From positions 1-41,478 of the forward strand of contig QIIW01000109.1 in assembly GCA_003231645.1 (NCBI GenBank): 41,478 nt of DNA, in the 5' to 3' direction. This document shows, piece after piece, positions 32,727 to 40,650 of this stretch; position 1 is the first letter of the stretch; every line of letters starts with the position of its first letter. This stretch comes from Acidimicrobiia bacterium (GTDB lineage: Bacteria > Actinomycetota > Acidimicrobiia > Acidimicrobiales > Aldehydirespiratoraceae). Both the position numbers and the translations under genes were made by a program. The notes under the pieces were generated by a model. It was not told the origin of the DNA. It ran no database searches and saw nothing but the letters and a program-made list of their open reading frames with translations.

Positions 32727-35201
32727 TCAGCCGCGACGTCTCGTGCGGGACGTGGGTACGGCGGCGGTGGGATCCTCGGGCCACGAGTGCTTCGGGTATC
32801 GGCCTCGAAGCTCGCGTCGAACTTCGCCGTATCCCGTCGACCAGAACGAGGCGAGGTCGCTGGTAACTTGGACCGGTCGATGCGCCGGGGAGAGAAGATG
32901 CACGACGAGTGTGACTGCGCCATCGGCAATGGTGGGTGATTCGGCGAGGCCGAACAGCTCCTGAAGCCGCACGGCGAGAACCGGTGCCGAGGACGACGAG
33001 TAGTCGATGGGGATTCTCGACCCCGATGGCACCTCGAAATGTGTCGGGGCGAGGCGGTCGAGGTCGCGACGCTGACGCCAGTCGACAAGGGTTGCGAGCG
33101 CCGCCTTGACGTCGATCGATTCGAGGTCGGAACGCTTGGACGCTCCACCAATCACCGGTATGAGCCAGTCGTCGAGATGCGCGGCGAGATCGTCGTCGGA
33201 AACGTCGGGCCAGTTGTCGGGGTCGATGTGGTGCATGAACAACAGGCGCGACCGGTAGCGATGGTCGGAGGGGGACCAGGCCAAGATTCTGATTCCCTCG
33301 CGGCGGACTCCGGAGACCAGTGCCTCGAGCACCGATTCACGCGGCGGACTGTCGGTGTGTGCCCGGCTGAGAACGAGTGAGCCGAGCTTCTGTTGATCCT
33401 CGAACACGACATCTCGTGCGCGACGGTCCCAGCCCCCGATCACCGCATGTTCGATTCTGTTGCCGTGGATGCTTTCGAGATCCTCGAGGTCGATTGGCGC
33501 GGCCGTTCTGATTCGTGCGTCGGGCCCGGCACCTTGGAGTTCGGCGACGGCGAGGTAAGGCTCGCGCGAAAGCGGGTCGCCGAGCGGAACCAGCGCTCCG
33601 GCACCGGAGGCCAGAAGAAAGCTGCCCGGTTCCGCGCGGCGCTTCGCAATCCTGTTGGGGTAGGCCTGCGAGATGAGCAGCCCGACCTGATCGGGGTCGG
33701 CCGGTTGGTCTTCGGCGTCGACGGCACGCCGCCACCGCCGTGCGACTTCGCGTGCTCTGGATCGAGCCGCCCGGTCGACGGAGGGTCCACCGGCGTGGAG
33801 AGCCTCGACCCGGGCCCGCAGATCGACCGGCCGGTCGCGGCCGCGAAGGAGGTCGCGATCGGAGAGCACCGCGGCCACATCGCATGCCGTACCGGCCTGC
33901 CCCGACTCGGCCCCGACAAGTATGAGGTGGGCCAAGCGGGGCTCGGTTCCGAGTTGCAGCATCCGGCGCCCGTGGTCGGTGATCCGTCGATTGTCGTCGA
34001 TGGCACCGAGCGAGACGAGGGTGCCGCGTGCCGCGGCGAGAGCAGGTTCGGGAGGAGCGTCGATCCAGCGAAGTTCGGATTGGTCGATGACCCCCCACGC
34101 GGCGAGCTGCAGCGCCAGGTCGGTGAGATCGGCCGTGAGGATCTCGGGCGGTTCGACGCGGCGGCGACGTGACTGATCGGCCTGTGGCCAGAGCCTGATG
34201 CACACCCCGGGCCCCTGTCGGCCGGCCCGTCCGCGGCGCTGGTCGGTCGAGGCCTGACTGGCGGATACCGTGCGGAGTCGGCTCATACCGCGCCCGTGGT
34301 CGATCTCGGGCCGCCGCCGACGCCCGGTGTCGATCACCACGCCGACTCCGTCGATGGTCACGCTCGTCTCGGCGATGGGTGTGGAGAGAATGACCTTGCG
34401 TCGGCCACCGGGGTCGGGATGCAGGGCAAGGTCCTGCTGCTCGGGTGGCAGCATGCCGTGAAGCGGGGTCAACGAGATGTCAGCACCGAGGCGGGGGCGG
34501 AGGTGGTGCAGGGCATCGGAGATGTTGCGGGTTCCGGCCAGAAACACGAGGATGTCGCCGGGGTGTGAGCCGAGGGCGTCGATCACCGCATCGGCCACCT
34601 CGGCGTCGGCATCGCGGCCGGGCGCCGGCGGACGGTAGATCGTGGTGACCGGGTGGGTTCGTCCCTCGGCGCGAATGACCGCGTCGGTACCGAGTCGGCG
34701 GGCCAGAGCTTCGGTGTCGAGGGTGGCCGACATGATGATCAACCTGAGGTCGGGGCGCAGGGCATCGAGCGATTCGAGCGCGAACACAAGGGCGGTGTCG
34801 CCGTGGATGCTGCGTTCGTGAAACTCGTCGAACACCAGCGCACCGATGCCGTCGAGCGAGGGGTCGTCGAGCAGCATCCGTGTGAGCACCCCTTCGGTGA
34901 CCACCTCGATTCGCGTATCGCGTCCCGTGCGGGTGTCGAATCGGGTGCGCAGGCCGATGGTGGAGCCGATTCTCTCGCCCCGTTCGTCGGCCATGCGCTG
35001 GGCGGCGGCGCGGGCCGCGACCCTGCGGGGTTCGAGCACGATCACCTTGGCGCCCCCGATCCAGTCCTGGTCGATGAGCGACGGTGGCACGCGGGTGGTC
35101 TTGCCGGCTCCCGGCGGGGCTTCGAGCACGACGATGTTGGTGCCGGACAGGGCACCGCGGACATCGGCCAGGATCTCGTCGACCGGAAGGTGGCTGGTCA
35201 T
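32727..35201 (-). CDS. hrpB: ATP-dependent helicase HrpB
   Basis: 824-aa DEAH-type RNA/DNA helicase. Walker A is APPGAGKTT (Lys34), motif II is DEFH (125-128), motif III MSATLDTEAL, and the helicase C domain ends with DTGRRRRPEIDHGRGMSRL and QRRGRAGRQGPGVC (motif VI, SQASTDQRRGRAGR). The HrpB-specific C-terminal region includes PTHFEVPSGSRIPIDY, ending with WPEDPTAAVPTSRTRRR. Length is normal for HrpB. Conserved but of unclear cellular role. Start ATG 35201. Confidence 0.93.
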   Translation of the reverse strand: MTSHLPVDEILADVRGALSGTNIVVLEAPPGAGKTTRVPPSLIDQDWIGGAKVIVLEPRRVAARAAAQRMADERGERIGSTIGLRTRFDTRTGRDTRIEVVTEGVLTRMLLDDPSLDGIGALVFDEFHERSIHGDTALVFALESLDALRPDLRLIIMSATLDTEALARRLGTDAVIRAEGRTHPVTTIYRPPAPGRDADAEVADAVIDALGSHPGDILVFLAGTRNISDALHHLRPRLGADISLTPLHGMLPPEQQDLALHPDPGGRRKVILSTPIAETSVTIDGVGVVIDTGRRRRPEIDHGRGMSRLRTVSASQASTDQRRGRAGRQGPGVCIRLWPQADQSRRRRVEPPEILTADLTDLALQLAAWGVIDQSELRWIDAPPEPALAAARGTLVSLGAIDDNRRITDHGRRMLQLGTEPRLAHLILVGAESGQAGTACDVAAVLSDRDLLRGRDRPVDLRARVEALHAGGPSVDRAARSRAREVARRWRRAVDAEDQPADPDQVGLLISQAYPNRIAKRRAEPGSFLLASGAGALVPLGDPLSREPYLAVAELQGAGPDARIRTAAPIDLEDLESIHGNRIEHAVIGGWDRRARDVVFEDQQKLGSLVLSRAHTDSPPRESVLEALVSGVRREGIRILAWSPSDHRYRSRLLFMHHIDPDNWPDVSDDDLAAHLDDWLIPVIGGASKRSDLESIDVKAALATLVDWRQRRDLDRLAPTHFEVPSGSRIPIDYSSSSAPVLAVRLQELFGLAESPTIADGAVTLVVHLLSPAHRPVQVTSDLASFWSTGYGEVRRELRGRYPKHSWPEDPTAAVPTSRTRRRG

Positions 35202-35217
35202 CGGGGATCGACTCGTC

Positions 35218-35895
35218 TCAGGCCGGCCGTGCGGTCAGAGACCTGACAGCCGCGGCGACGGCCTCCGGATCGGACCTCATCACGTAGTGGCGGGCGCCTT
35301 GGACTGTGGTGCGTCTGACGTTCGGGAGCTTTTTCTCGAGGTAGTCGTTGGCCCCGAGGAAGGCGCGGTCGCCGCTGCCGATCACCAGCGCCACGGGCAC
35401 GTCGACCTCCGATATCCGGTCGATGACCATCGAGTCGGCATGGTAGGCAATGGTGGCCGCGGTCGCGCTGACGTGGTAATCGGGCGTGTTGGCCCTGACC
35501 CGCTCGTTCCAGCGCTCGCGGGCCCCGTCGTCGCGGAAACCGGGCCCGGTCGACACGAGCACCAGGCCGGCCAGCGATCCGGGACGGGTGAGAACGTGAG
35601 CCATGCCCAGATAGCCACCGAGTGAATGGCCGACGAGATAGACCGGATCTTCGAGGCCGGCCGCGATCGCGTCAAGATCGGCGAGCACCGCGGCACGTCG
35701 GTAAGCGGTAGGGTCGTCGGGTGACGGAGATCGACCGTGACCGGGAAGGTCGACCATCACACAATGGTGATCCGCGGCGAGGAGAGCGACCACCGGATCC
35801 CACACCGTCGAGTCGGAGTCGAGTCCGTGGAGAAAGATCACCGAGGGGCCCTCGCCCCGCTCGCTGAAATGAAGTGGTAGAGGCTCGTTGTTCAC
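35218..35895 (-). CDS. Alpha/beta hydrolase
   Basis: 225-aa hydrolase. FLHGLDSDSTVW forms the oxyanion loop, MVDLPGHGRS the strand-4 motif, VGHSLGGY the nucleophile elbow (Ser91), VIGSGDRAFL the acidic residue and GARHYVM the His. The frame continues upstream through the crotonase gene but only as a shadow. GTG 35895 starts 22 nt after the crotonase gene, with AGGA about 11 nt upstream. Likely in an operon with that gene. Substrate unknown. Confidence 0.82.
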   Translation of the reverse strand: MNNEPLPLHFSERGEGPSVIFLHGLDSDSTVWDPVVALLAADHHCVMVDLPGHGRSPSPDDPTAYRRAAVLADLDAIAAGLEDPVYLVGHSLGGYLGMAHVLTRPGSLAGLVLVSTGPGFRDDGARERWNERVRANTPDYHVSATAATIAYHADSMVIDRISEVDVPVALVIGSGDRAFLGANDYLEKKLPNVRRTTVQGARHYVMRSDPEAVAAAVRSLTARPA

Positions 35896-35917
35896 GGTGA
35901 ATAGGTCCTGGTTCGGC

Positions 35918-36688
35918 TCAGTGGCCTTCGAATATCGGCCGTCGCTTCTCGAGAAATGCCCTTGTGCCCTCGCGGAAGTCGGAGCTCGCGTAGCAGCGAG
36001 CCACCGCTTCACGGGTCTGGTCGCGAAGATCGTGCCGGGCGACCGATTCGACCGCCAGTTTCGCCGCTCGGATCGACAGGGGGGAGAGGTCGCCGATCCG
36101 GTGGGCGAGGGCCGAGGTGTGGGCGTCGAGATCATTCTTGGGCACGATTTCGTCGGCCAGTCCGATTCGCAGCGCCTCGCCGGCATCGATGGTGCGGGCC
36201 GAGAACAGCAGGAGCTTGGCCATGCTGGGGCCGACGAGCCGCACCAATCGGTCGACCGCCGGTGGCGGATATGCGAGGCCGATTTTGGCGGGCGGCAGGG
36301 CGAACCGAGCGTCGTCGGCGGCAATTCTGATGTCGGCATGAAGCGCGATGGCAACGCCGCCGCCCATGCACGGGCCGTGAATCGAGGCGATCACCGGTAC
36401 TGCGATCGAGGATATGGCCCGCCAGGCATGGTGCTCGGAGGAATCGAACCGACCGGCCTCCCGGCCGGTACGACGGGATGTGAACTCGCTGATGTCGGAA
36501 CCGGCGCCGAACGCCTCGGAGCCGGCACCCCTGAGGATCACACAACGGATGGCGGGATCGGCCGCGATCTCCTCGACCACCGCCGGGACCTGCTCGTACA
36601 TGGCGCGGTTCATGGCGTTGCGCCGGTCGGGGTTGTCGATGATGAGCGTGGCGACATTGCCACTCTGCTCGGATCTGATCTGGGCCAC
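35918..36688 (-). CDS. Crotonase-family protein (enoyl-CoA hydratase-like) without the catalytic Glu pair
   Basis: 256-aa crotonase. Oxyanion-hole segments are present: GAGSEAFGAGSDISEF and HGPCMGGGVAIALHADI. In active hydratases two glutamates (Glu144/Glu164 in rat) lie in GGGxELA and in FxxPE..G; here those sites read GGGVAIA and LPPAKIGLAYPPP, so both are missing. It probably catalyses another crotonase reaction (isomerase, decarboxylase or thioesterase) or only binds CoA esters. GTG 36688 has a partial -10 box (CATCCT) 6 nt upstream. It is followed by the hydrolase gene. Confidence 0.82.
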   Translation of the reverse strand: MAQIRSEQSGNVATLIIDNPDRRNAMNRAMYEQVPAVVEEIAADPAIRCVILRGAGSEAFGAGSDISEFTSRRTGREAGRFDSSEHHAWRAISSIAVPVIASIHGPCMGGGVAIALHADIRIAADDARFALPPAKIGLAYPPPAVDRLVRLVGPSMAKLLLFSARTIDAGEALRIGLADEIVPKNDLDAHTSALAHRIGDLSPLSIRAAKLAVESVARHDLRDQTREAVARCYASSDFREGTRAFLEKRRPIFEGH

Positions 36689-36736
36689 GCGCTCAGGATG
36701 GCAGATCGACGGGGTCCCCGGGTGGAAGATCGGACT

Positions 36737-39700
36737 TCAGTGGGTGTGGCCCACCATGCGCTCGCCCTCGAGCTCGCCCTGGAGTGTGGCCTCTATCTGC
36801 TCGGCCGGCGCCGGCCGGGTGAAGTAGTAGCCCTGCCCGAAACGACATCCGAGATCGCGTAGTCGTGAATGCTGGATCGGGAGTTCGATGCCTTCGGCGA
36901 TGGTCGATGCGCCCATTTCCTTGGCCAGACCGAGCACGGCACTCACCACCGAGGAGCGCTCGTTGTGTTCGAGTTTCATCACGAACGACCGGTCGATCTT
37001 CAAGATGTCGGCCGAGAAGACCTCGGCGTAGCGGAGGGTGGCGTTCCCGGTGCCGAAGTCGTCGATGGCCACGCGGAGGCCTTCGTCGCGCAGACGGTCG
37101 ATGCGGCCCATGATCAACTCGAAATCATCGATGAGGGCCGACTCGGTCAACTCGAGCACGACGGCGCAGTGGTCGATCCCCGAGGCGTCCACGATTCCGA
37201 GAATCTCCTGGACGATGCCGTCGTTGCGCAACTGAACCGGAGAGACGTTGACGCTGATGTAGATGTCGTGGCCGGCCTCGCGCCACCTGGCCGCCTGATT
37301 CACGGCGGTCTCCAGCACCGATCGGCCGAGCGGAATGATCATCCCGTTCTTCTCGGCGAGCGGAATGAAAGATTCCGGGCTCACCATCCCGCGCTGAGGG
37401 TGGAACCACCTGACCAATGCCTCGACCCCGACGGTGCGGCCGGTGGAGAGGTCGACGATCGGCTGGTAGTAGAGCATCAGATCGTCATTTTCGATGGCCG
37501 CACCGAGGGCATTGGAGATCTCGAACCGTTCGACGGTCTGGTCGGCCATCCCCGACTCGTACATGGCCCAGCGACCCTTGCCGAGGCCCTTCGCTTCGTA
37601 CATGGCGACGTCGGCCGCACGCAGGATGTCCTCCGGCGACTGCGAGCCGTCCTCGTCCACGGCGATACCGATGCTCACGCCGATTCGGATCTCGTTGCCC
37701 ATCAGCCGGACCGGCCGGGACAGTTCCTCGACCACTCGATCTGCGATCGTGGTGATGTCGGTCCCGGAGTAGACGTCGGTGAGAAGGACGGCGAACTCGT
37801 CGCCACCGAACCGGGCCGCCCTGTCGTGAAGCCGCAGCCGGCCGAGAAGCCGGCTCGATATCTCCACCAGCACCTGGTCTCCGGCGGCATGGCCCAGCGA
37901 GTCGTTGATGTTCTTGAAGTCGTCGACGTCGATGAACAGCACCGCGACTTTGCCCGGCCCGGGGCCCTGCCGTCTGAGGGCTTCGGTAAGGTTGTCGGTG
38001 AACTGCACTCGACTGCCGAGACCGGTCAGATCATCGTGGAGTATCTGATGTCGGAGGTCTTCCTCGAGTCGCTTGCGGTCGCTGATGTCGCGGATGTTGA
38101 GGACGAGTCCGCGAACCGCGTCGTCGGACCTGCGGTCGGTGAGCGTGACCTCAACGGTTCGCCACTGACCGGATGCGTGGGCCAATGAGACCTCGATGGT
38201 GCGGCTCCCGACCGCGCCATGGGCCAGATCATGGCGCAGCTTCTGGATCCGCCTCACTTGGTCGGGGGGCAGAAGTTCGAGCACGTTGCGGCCCTGGATC
38301 TGATCGGGACGCATGCCGAGGAGGTCGAAGACAGCCGGACTGGCGTAGGTGAACGAGCCGTTCTCGTCGACGACAGCCATGACGTCGGAACTGTTCTGGA
38401 CGAGCCCACGGAACCATTCCTCGCTGCGTTGAAGGCCGATCTTCGCAGCTCGTTCCTCCGTTATGTCGCGGGCGGTGACAACGACACCGCCCACCTCGGA
38501 GTCGCTGCAGAAATCTCGGGTGGAAACGTCGAACCAGCGGTAGTCGTCACCGGCGGTCTTGAATCTGACCTCCAGCGAATTCGGTGACTCGTCGGGCTGG
38601 GTCGGGCTGTGAAGGTGTTCGGCGAGCATGGTGGCATCGTCCTCGTGGGCCAGTCCGATGAGGCCGATCTCGGTGACCTGGTCGGAGTCCATGCCGAGGA
38701 GTCTCGGGGCATTCGGTGACACGAAGTGGATGTTGTCCTCGGCGCCGATCACGATCACGAGGTCGGTCGATTGCTCGACGAGGGCGTGGAGCCGTCGTTC
38801 GGCCCGCTGTCGAAAGGCATCCTCTCTCATCGTGATGTTGTGGAGCGCGAGGGTGGCGTGGGCCGTCACGGCCTGAAGGGCGAGTTGCTGGCTGTGCTCC
38901 AGGGCGTCGCCCGGTGCCACCACAACGGCCCCGCCGGAAGTACCCAGTCGGGCCTCGATGATGTCACTGGTCCCGTCCGGCCCCAGCTCCAGGCCCAGAC
39001 GCGACAGGTCATGGCCGGCCGGCCAACCCACCTCGCCCCGCGAACGGATAGCGGCGGCGAACGACGAGTCGGAGCCGAAAATCAGGTCGATGGCGTTGTT
39101 CAGGGAGTAGGCGATCGAGACGGCGTCCTCGGCCGTGACGATGTCCTGGTTCGTCTGGTTGAGTTCGTTCTCGAGTCGAGCCACGAGTCGAGCCAGTTTG
39201 TCGCGGGCCCGCAGCAGGCCGACCATCCGCATCAACACGAGTACCGACAGCACCATGGTGAACACGAACGTGATGAGGAAGTCTCCCCCGACCACGATCT
39301 GGAGTAGCGCCAGAATCGGCAACATCAGCAGGCTGATGGAGAGGCTGATGAGCCGACTCTTGGTCAGATCGGGGTTGCTCGCCGGCGGGCGCTCGAACAG
39401 CACCGAGTGGTCTGGTTCCTTGGCCAGCAACGCGAACGAGCCGAAGCCGATTGATGCGACCGGAATCAGCATCGATCCGCCGGGCTTGCCGGTGGTATCG
39501 AGGATCGCCAACATGTCGGTGACGAGCATCGAGATGGCGGTGGCGGCTAGCAGCCAGTAGGTGGGAGTTCTTCGGGCCGGCCCCGTGGCCAGGCGAAGGA
39601 TGGTCGCGGCGAAGACGACCTCGATGATGGCGTAGACCAGAGTGAGACCCCTGTGCCCGAGGCTGTAGCTCGGGTCTTGGAGGTAACGTTCCAGCGCCCC

Positions 39701-40105
39701 GACCCAGAACGGGCCGAGCATGGCAGTCGCTACCATCAGGACTTCAAGCGCGTCGCCGTGCCCGGTGAACGCGCGTCTGGATCGGGCGATGGAAACGAGT
39801 GCCCAGATGATGAGGAGGTAGGCGGCGACGGCGAGCACATCTGCCGGGCTGGGGAACGGAAACGCGATTCCGGAGATCGTGGCGTCCACGCCGCGCGCGA
39901 TTATCGACCCGAAGAGAAGAGCACCAGCGAGGAAGAGTTGGTTGATGGCGCTCCACCGGTCTGGTCGGTGGCGGAGCCAGACGCCTGCGAGTATCAGGCA
40001 GCCGGCGCTGTATGCGACGAATGCAAGCGGGGCGACATGTTCCGGCGTCAGATAGAGCACGACGGCTGCCGCTACCACCCACCATTCAGAACGGAAACTG
40101 CGCAT
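36737..40105 (-). CDS. Membrane-bound PAS-GGDEF-EAL cyclic-di-GMP enzyme
   Basis: About 1122 aa. Residues 1-310 hold roughly ten membrane helices (from WWVVAAAVVLYLT on). Next comes a coiled linker, a GAF-like segment, and two PAS domains (near HALVEQSTDLVIVIGAEDN and WFRGLVQNSSDVMAVVDEN). The GGDEF domain has FIDVDDFKNINDSLGHAAGDQVL and RFGGDEFAVLL, with an intact inhibitory I-site RLHD five residues before GGDEF. The EAL domain has EALVRW, DDFGTG, LKIDRSFV and AEGIE, so both activities look functional. Start ATG 40105 or GTG 40111. Its upstream region holds a DnaA box, and a CTCA-N16-GCCGATGG element resembles the sigma-28-like site at 28490. Confidence 0.9.
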   Translation of the reverse strand: MRSFRSEWWVVAAAVVLYLTPEHVAPLAFVAYSAGCLILAGVWLRHRPDRWSAINQLFLAGALLFGSIIARGVDATISGIAFPFPSPADVLAVAAYLLIIWALVSIARSRRAFTGHGDALEVLMVATAMLGPFWVGALERYLQDPSYSLGHRGLTLVYAIIEVVFAATILRLATGPARRTPTYWLLAATAISMLVTDMLAILDTTGKPGGSMLIPVASIGFGSFALLAKEPDHSVLFERPPASNPDLTKSRLISLSISLLMLPILALLQIVVGGDFLITFVFTMVLSVLVLMRMVGLLRARDKLARLVARLENELNQTNQDIVTAEDAVSIAYSLNNAIDLIFGSDSSFAAAIRSRGEVGWPAGHDLSRLGLELGPDGTSDIIEARLGTSGGAVVVAPGDALEHSQQLALQAVTAHATLALHNITMREDAFRQRAERRLHALVEQSTDLVIVIGAEDNIHFVSPNAPRLLGMDSDQVTEIGLIGLAHEDDATMLAEHLHSPTQPDESPNSLEVRFKTAGDDYRWFDVSTRDFCSDSEVGGVVVTARDITEERAAKIGLQRSEEWFRGLVQNSSDVMAVVDENGSFTYASPAVFDLLGMRPDQIQGRNVLELLPPDQVRRIQKLRHDLAHGAVGSRTIEVSLAHASGQWRTVEVTLTDRRSDDAVRGLVLNIRDISDRKRLEEDLRHQILHDDLTGLGSRVQFTDNLTEALRRQGPGPGKVAVLFIDVDDFKNINDSLGHAAGDQVLVEISSRLLGRLRLHDRAARFGGDEFAVLLTDVYSGTDITTIADRVVEELSRPVRLMGNEIRIGVSIGIAVDEDGSQSPEDILRAADVAMYEAKGLGKGRWAMYESGMADQTVERFEISNALGAAIENDDLMLYYQPIVDLSTGRTVGVEALVRWFHPQRGMVSPESFIPLAEKNGMIIPLGRSVLETAVNQAARWREAGHDIYISVNVSPVQLRNDGIVQEILGIVDASGIDHCAVVLELTESALIDDFELIMGRIDRLRDEGLRVAIDDFGTGNATLRYAEVFSADILKIDRSFVMKLEHNERSSVVSAVLGLAKEMGASTIAEGIELPIQHSRLRDLGCRFGQGYYFTRPAPAEQIEATLQGELEGERMVGHTH

Positions 40106-40131
40106 CGTCACTGGACCCCATCGGCCGTGTC

Positions 40132-40140
40132 TGTGGATAA
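40132..40140 (-). promoter_or_regulatory. Perfect DnaA box (TTATCCACA on the minus strand)
   Basis: TGTGGATAA on the plus strand is the exact complement of the 9-mer TTATCCACA. It lies in the 5' flank of the GGDEF-EAL gene. A second perfect copy in opposite orientation lies 69 bp away. Confidence 0.6.
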
Positions 40141-40151
40141 ATGAGCCGCGA

Positions 40152-40176
40152 TGAGTGACTCCGGGAACCCCACTCA
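40152..40176. promoter_or_regulatory. Inverted repeat TGAGTG-N13-CACTCA
   Basis: A 6-bp inverted repeat between the two DnaA boxes. It could be an operator for either divergent gene. Short arms make chance possible. Confidence 0.25.
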
Positions 40177-40187
40177 ATGACATCACG

Positions 40188-40206
40188 CTGACACCCCGAG
40201 TGTCAG
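40188..40206. promoter_or_regulatory. Inverted repeat CTGACAC-N5-GTGTCAG
   Basis: Perfect 7-bp arms with a CCCGA spacer, ending 2 nt before a DnaA box. It could be a repressor operator for the plus-strand promoter, or an RNA hairpin. Confidence 0.45.
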
Positions 40207-40208
40207 AG

Positions 40209-40217
40209 TTATCCACA
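40209..40217 (+). promoter_or_regulatory. Perfect DnaA box (TTATCCACA)
   Basis: Exact 9-mer, followed at once by TTTCCACAG, a weak third box-like sequence. Two perfect boxes in an intergenic stretch of under 200 bp without dnaA or dnaN nearby. Confidence 0.6.
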
Positions 40218-40257
40218 TTTCCACAGGGGCCGTTTGGCCCGGGCCCAATGACCCGGG

Positions 40258-40263
40258 TAGTAT
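40258..40263 (+). promoter_or_regulatory. -10 box (TAGTAT) of the AdoMetDC-like gene
   Basis: TAGTAT is near-consensus. It overlaps the upstream in-frame ATG at 40262, so that ATG cannot be in the transcript; this supports the GTG at 40292. A possible -35 TTTGGC lies 19 nt upstream. Confidence 0.5.
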
Positions 40264-40279
40264 GCGCCGCTGGACTGCC

Positions 40280-40286
40280 AAAGGAG
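40280..40286 (+). promoter_or_regulatory. Ribosome binding site AAAGGAG deciding the start at 40292
   Basis: AAAGGAG with a 5-nt spacer to GTG 40292. It is among the strongest Shine-Dalgarno sequences in the window and no comparable one precedes ATG 40262. Confidence 0.65.
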
Positions 40287-40291
40287 TTGAT

Positions 40292-40633
40292 GTGCGGGAC
40301 CTCGCGCCGGAAATCCACAGACAACGACTTGTGATTGAGGGTTACCCCTCCGCGGTTCTCGTCGCCAGTGACATCGAGAACTACCTCTCGAAGATGTCGG
40401 AGGTGCTCGGGATGAGCAAACTGCAGGAACCGGTGACCAACCTCAGCTCCCGCTATGGCTGGGCCGGTTGGATTCATTGGGAGAATTCGGGAGCTCACTT
40501 CTACGCATGGGAGAAGCCACGGTTGTTCTTCAGCGTTGACATCTACACCTGTAAACGGTTCGAGAAGGCGGTGGCGGTTGAGTTCACGCGCGAGTTCCTC
40601 CATGCTGATCCCGTCGTATTCCGAGAATTCTGA
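40292..40633 (+). CDS. S-adenosylmethionine-decarboxylase-like small protein
   Basis: 113 aa from the GTG at 40292 (RBS AAAGGAG; the ATG at 40262 lies in the -10 box). The core GAHFYAWEKPRLFFSVDIYTC aligns with the SpeD motif ES-H-x4-HTWPE...DxFTC of small AdoMet decarboxylases: Ser66 sits 7 residues before Trp73, as the pyruvoyl-forming serine does, and Cys87 matches the catalytic Cys. The residue before Ser66 is Asn rather than Glu, and the usual His before Trp is Tyr71, with a His at 69. Self-cleavage is therefore uncertain. The N-terminus VRDLAPEIHRQRLVIEGYP is distinctive. The next gene, 17 bp on, is a LuxI/GNAT-like acyltransferase, a suggestive partner. Recognition rests on a short motif, so confidence is moderate. 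Confidence 0.6.
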   Translation: MRDLAPEIHRQRLVIEGYPSAVLVASDIENYLSKMSEVLGMSKLQEPVTNLSSRYGWAGWIHWENSGAHFYAWEKPRLFFSVDIYTCKRFEKAVAVEFTREFLHADPVVFREF

Positions 40634-40650
40634 TCTCAGGTGACGCGACG

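Noticed and set aside
40262..40291. ATG 40262 as start of the AdoMetDC-like gene
   Set aside because: The ATG lies in the TAGTAT -10 box; GTG 40292 has AAAGGAG at ideal spacing and the protein then begins with conserved-looking sequence.
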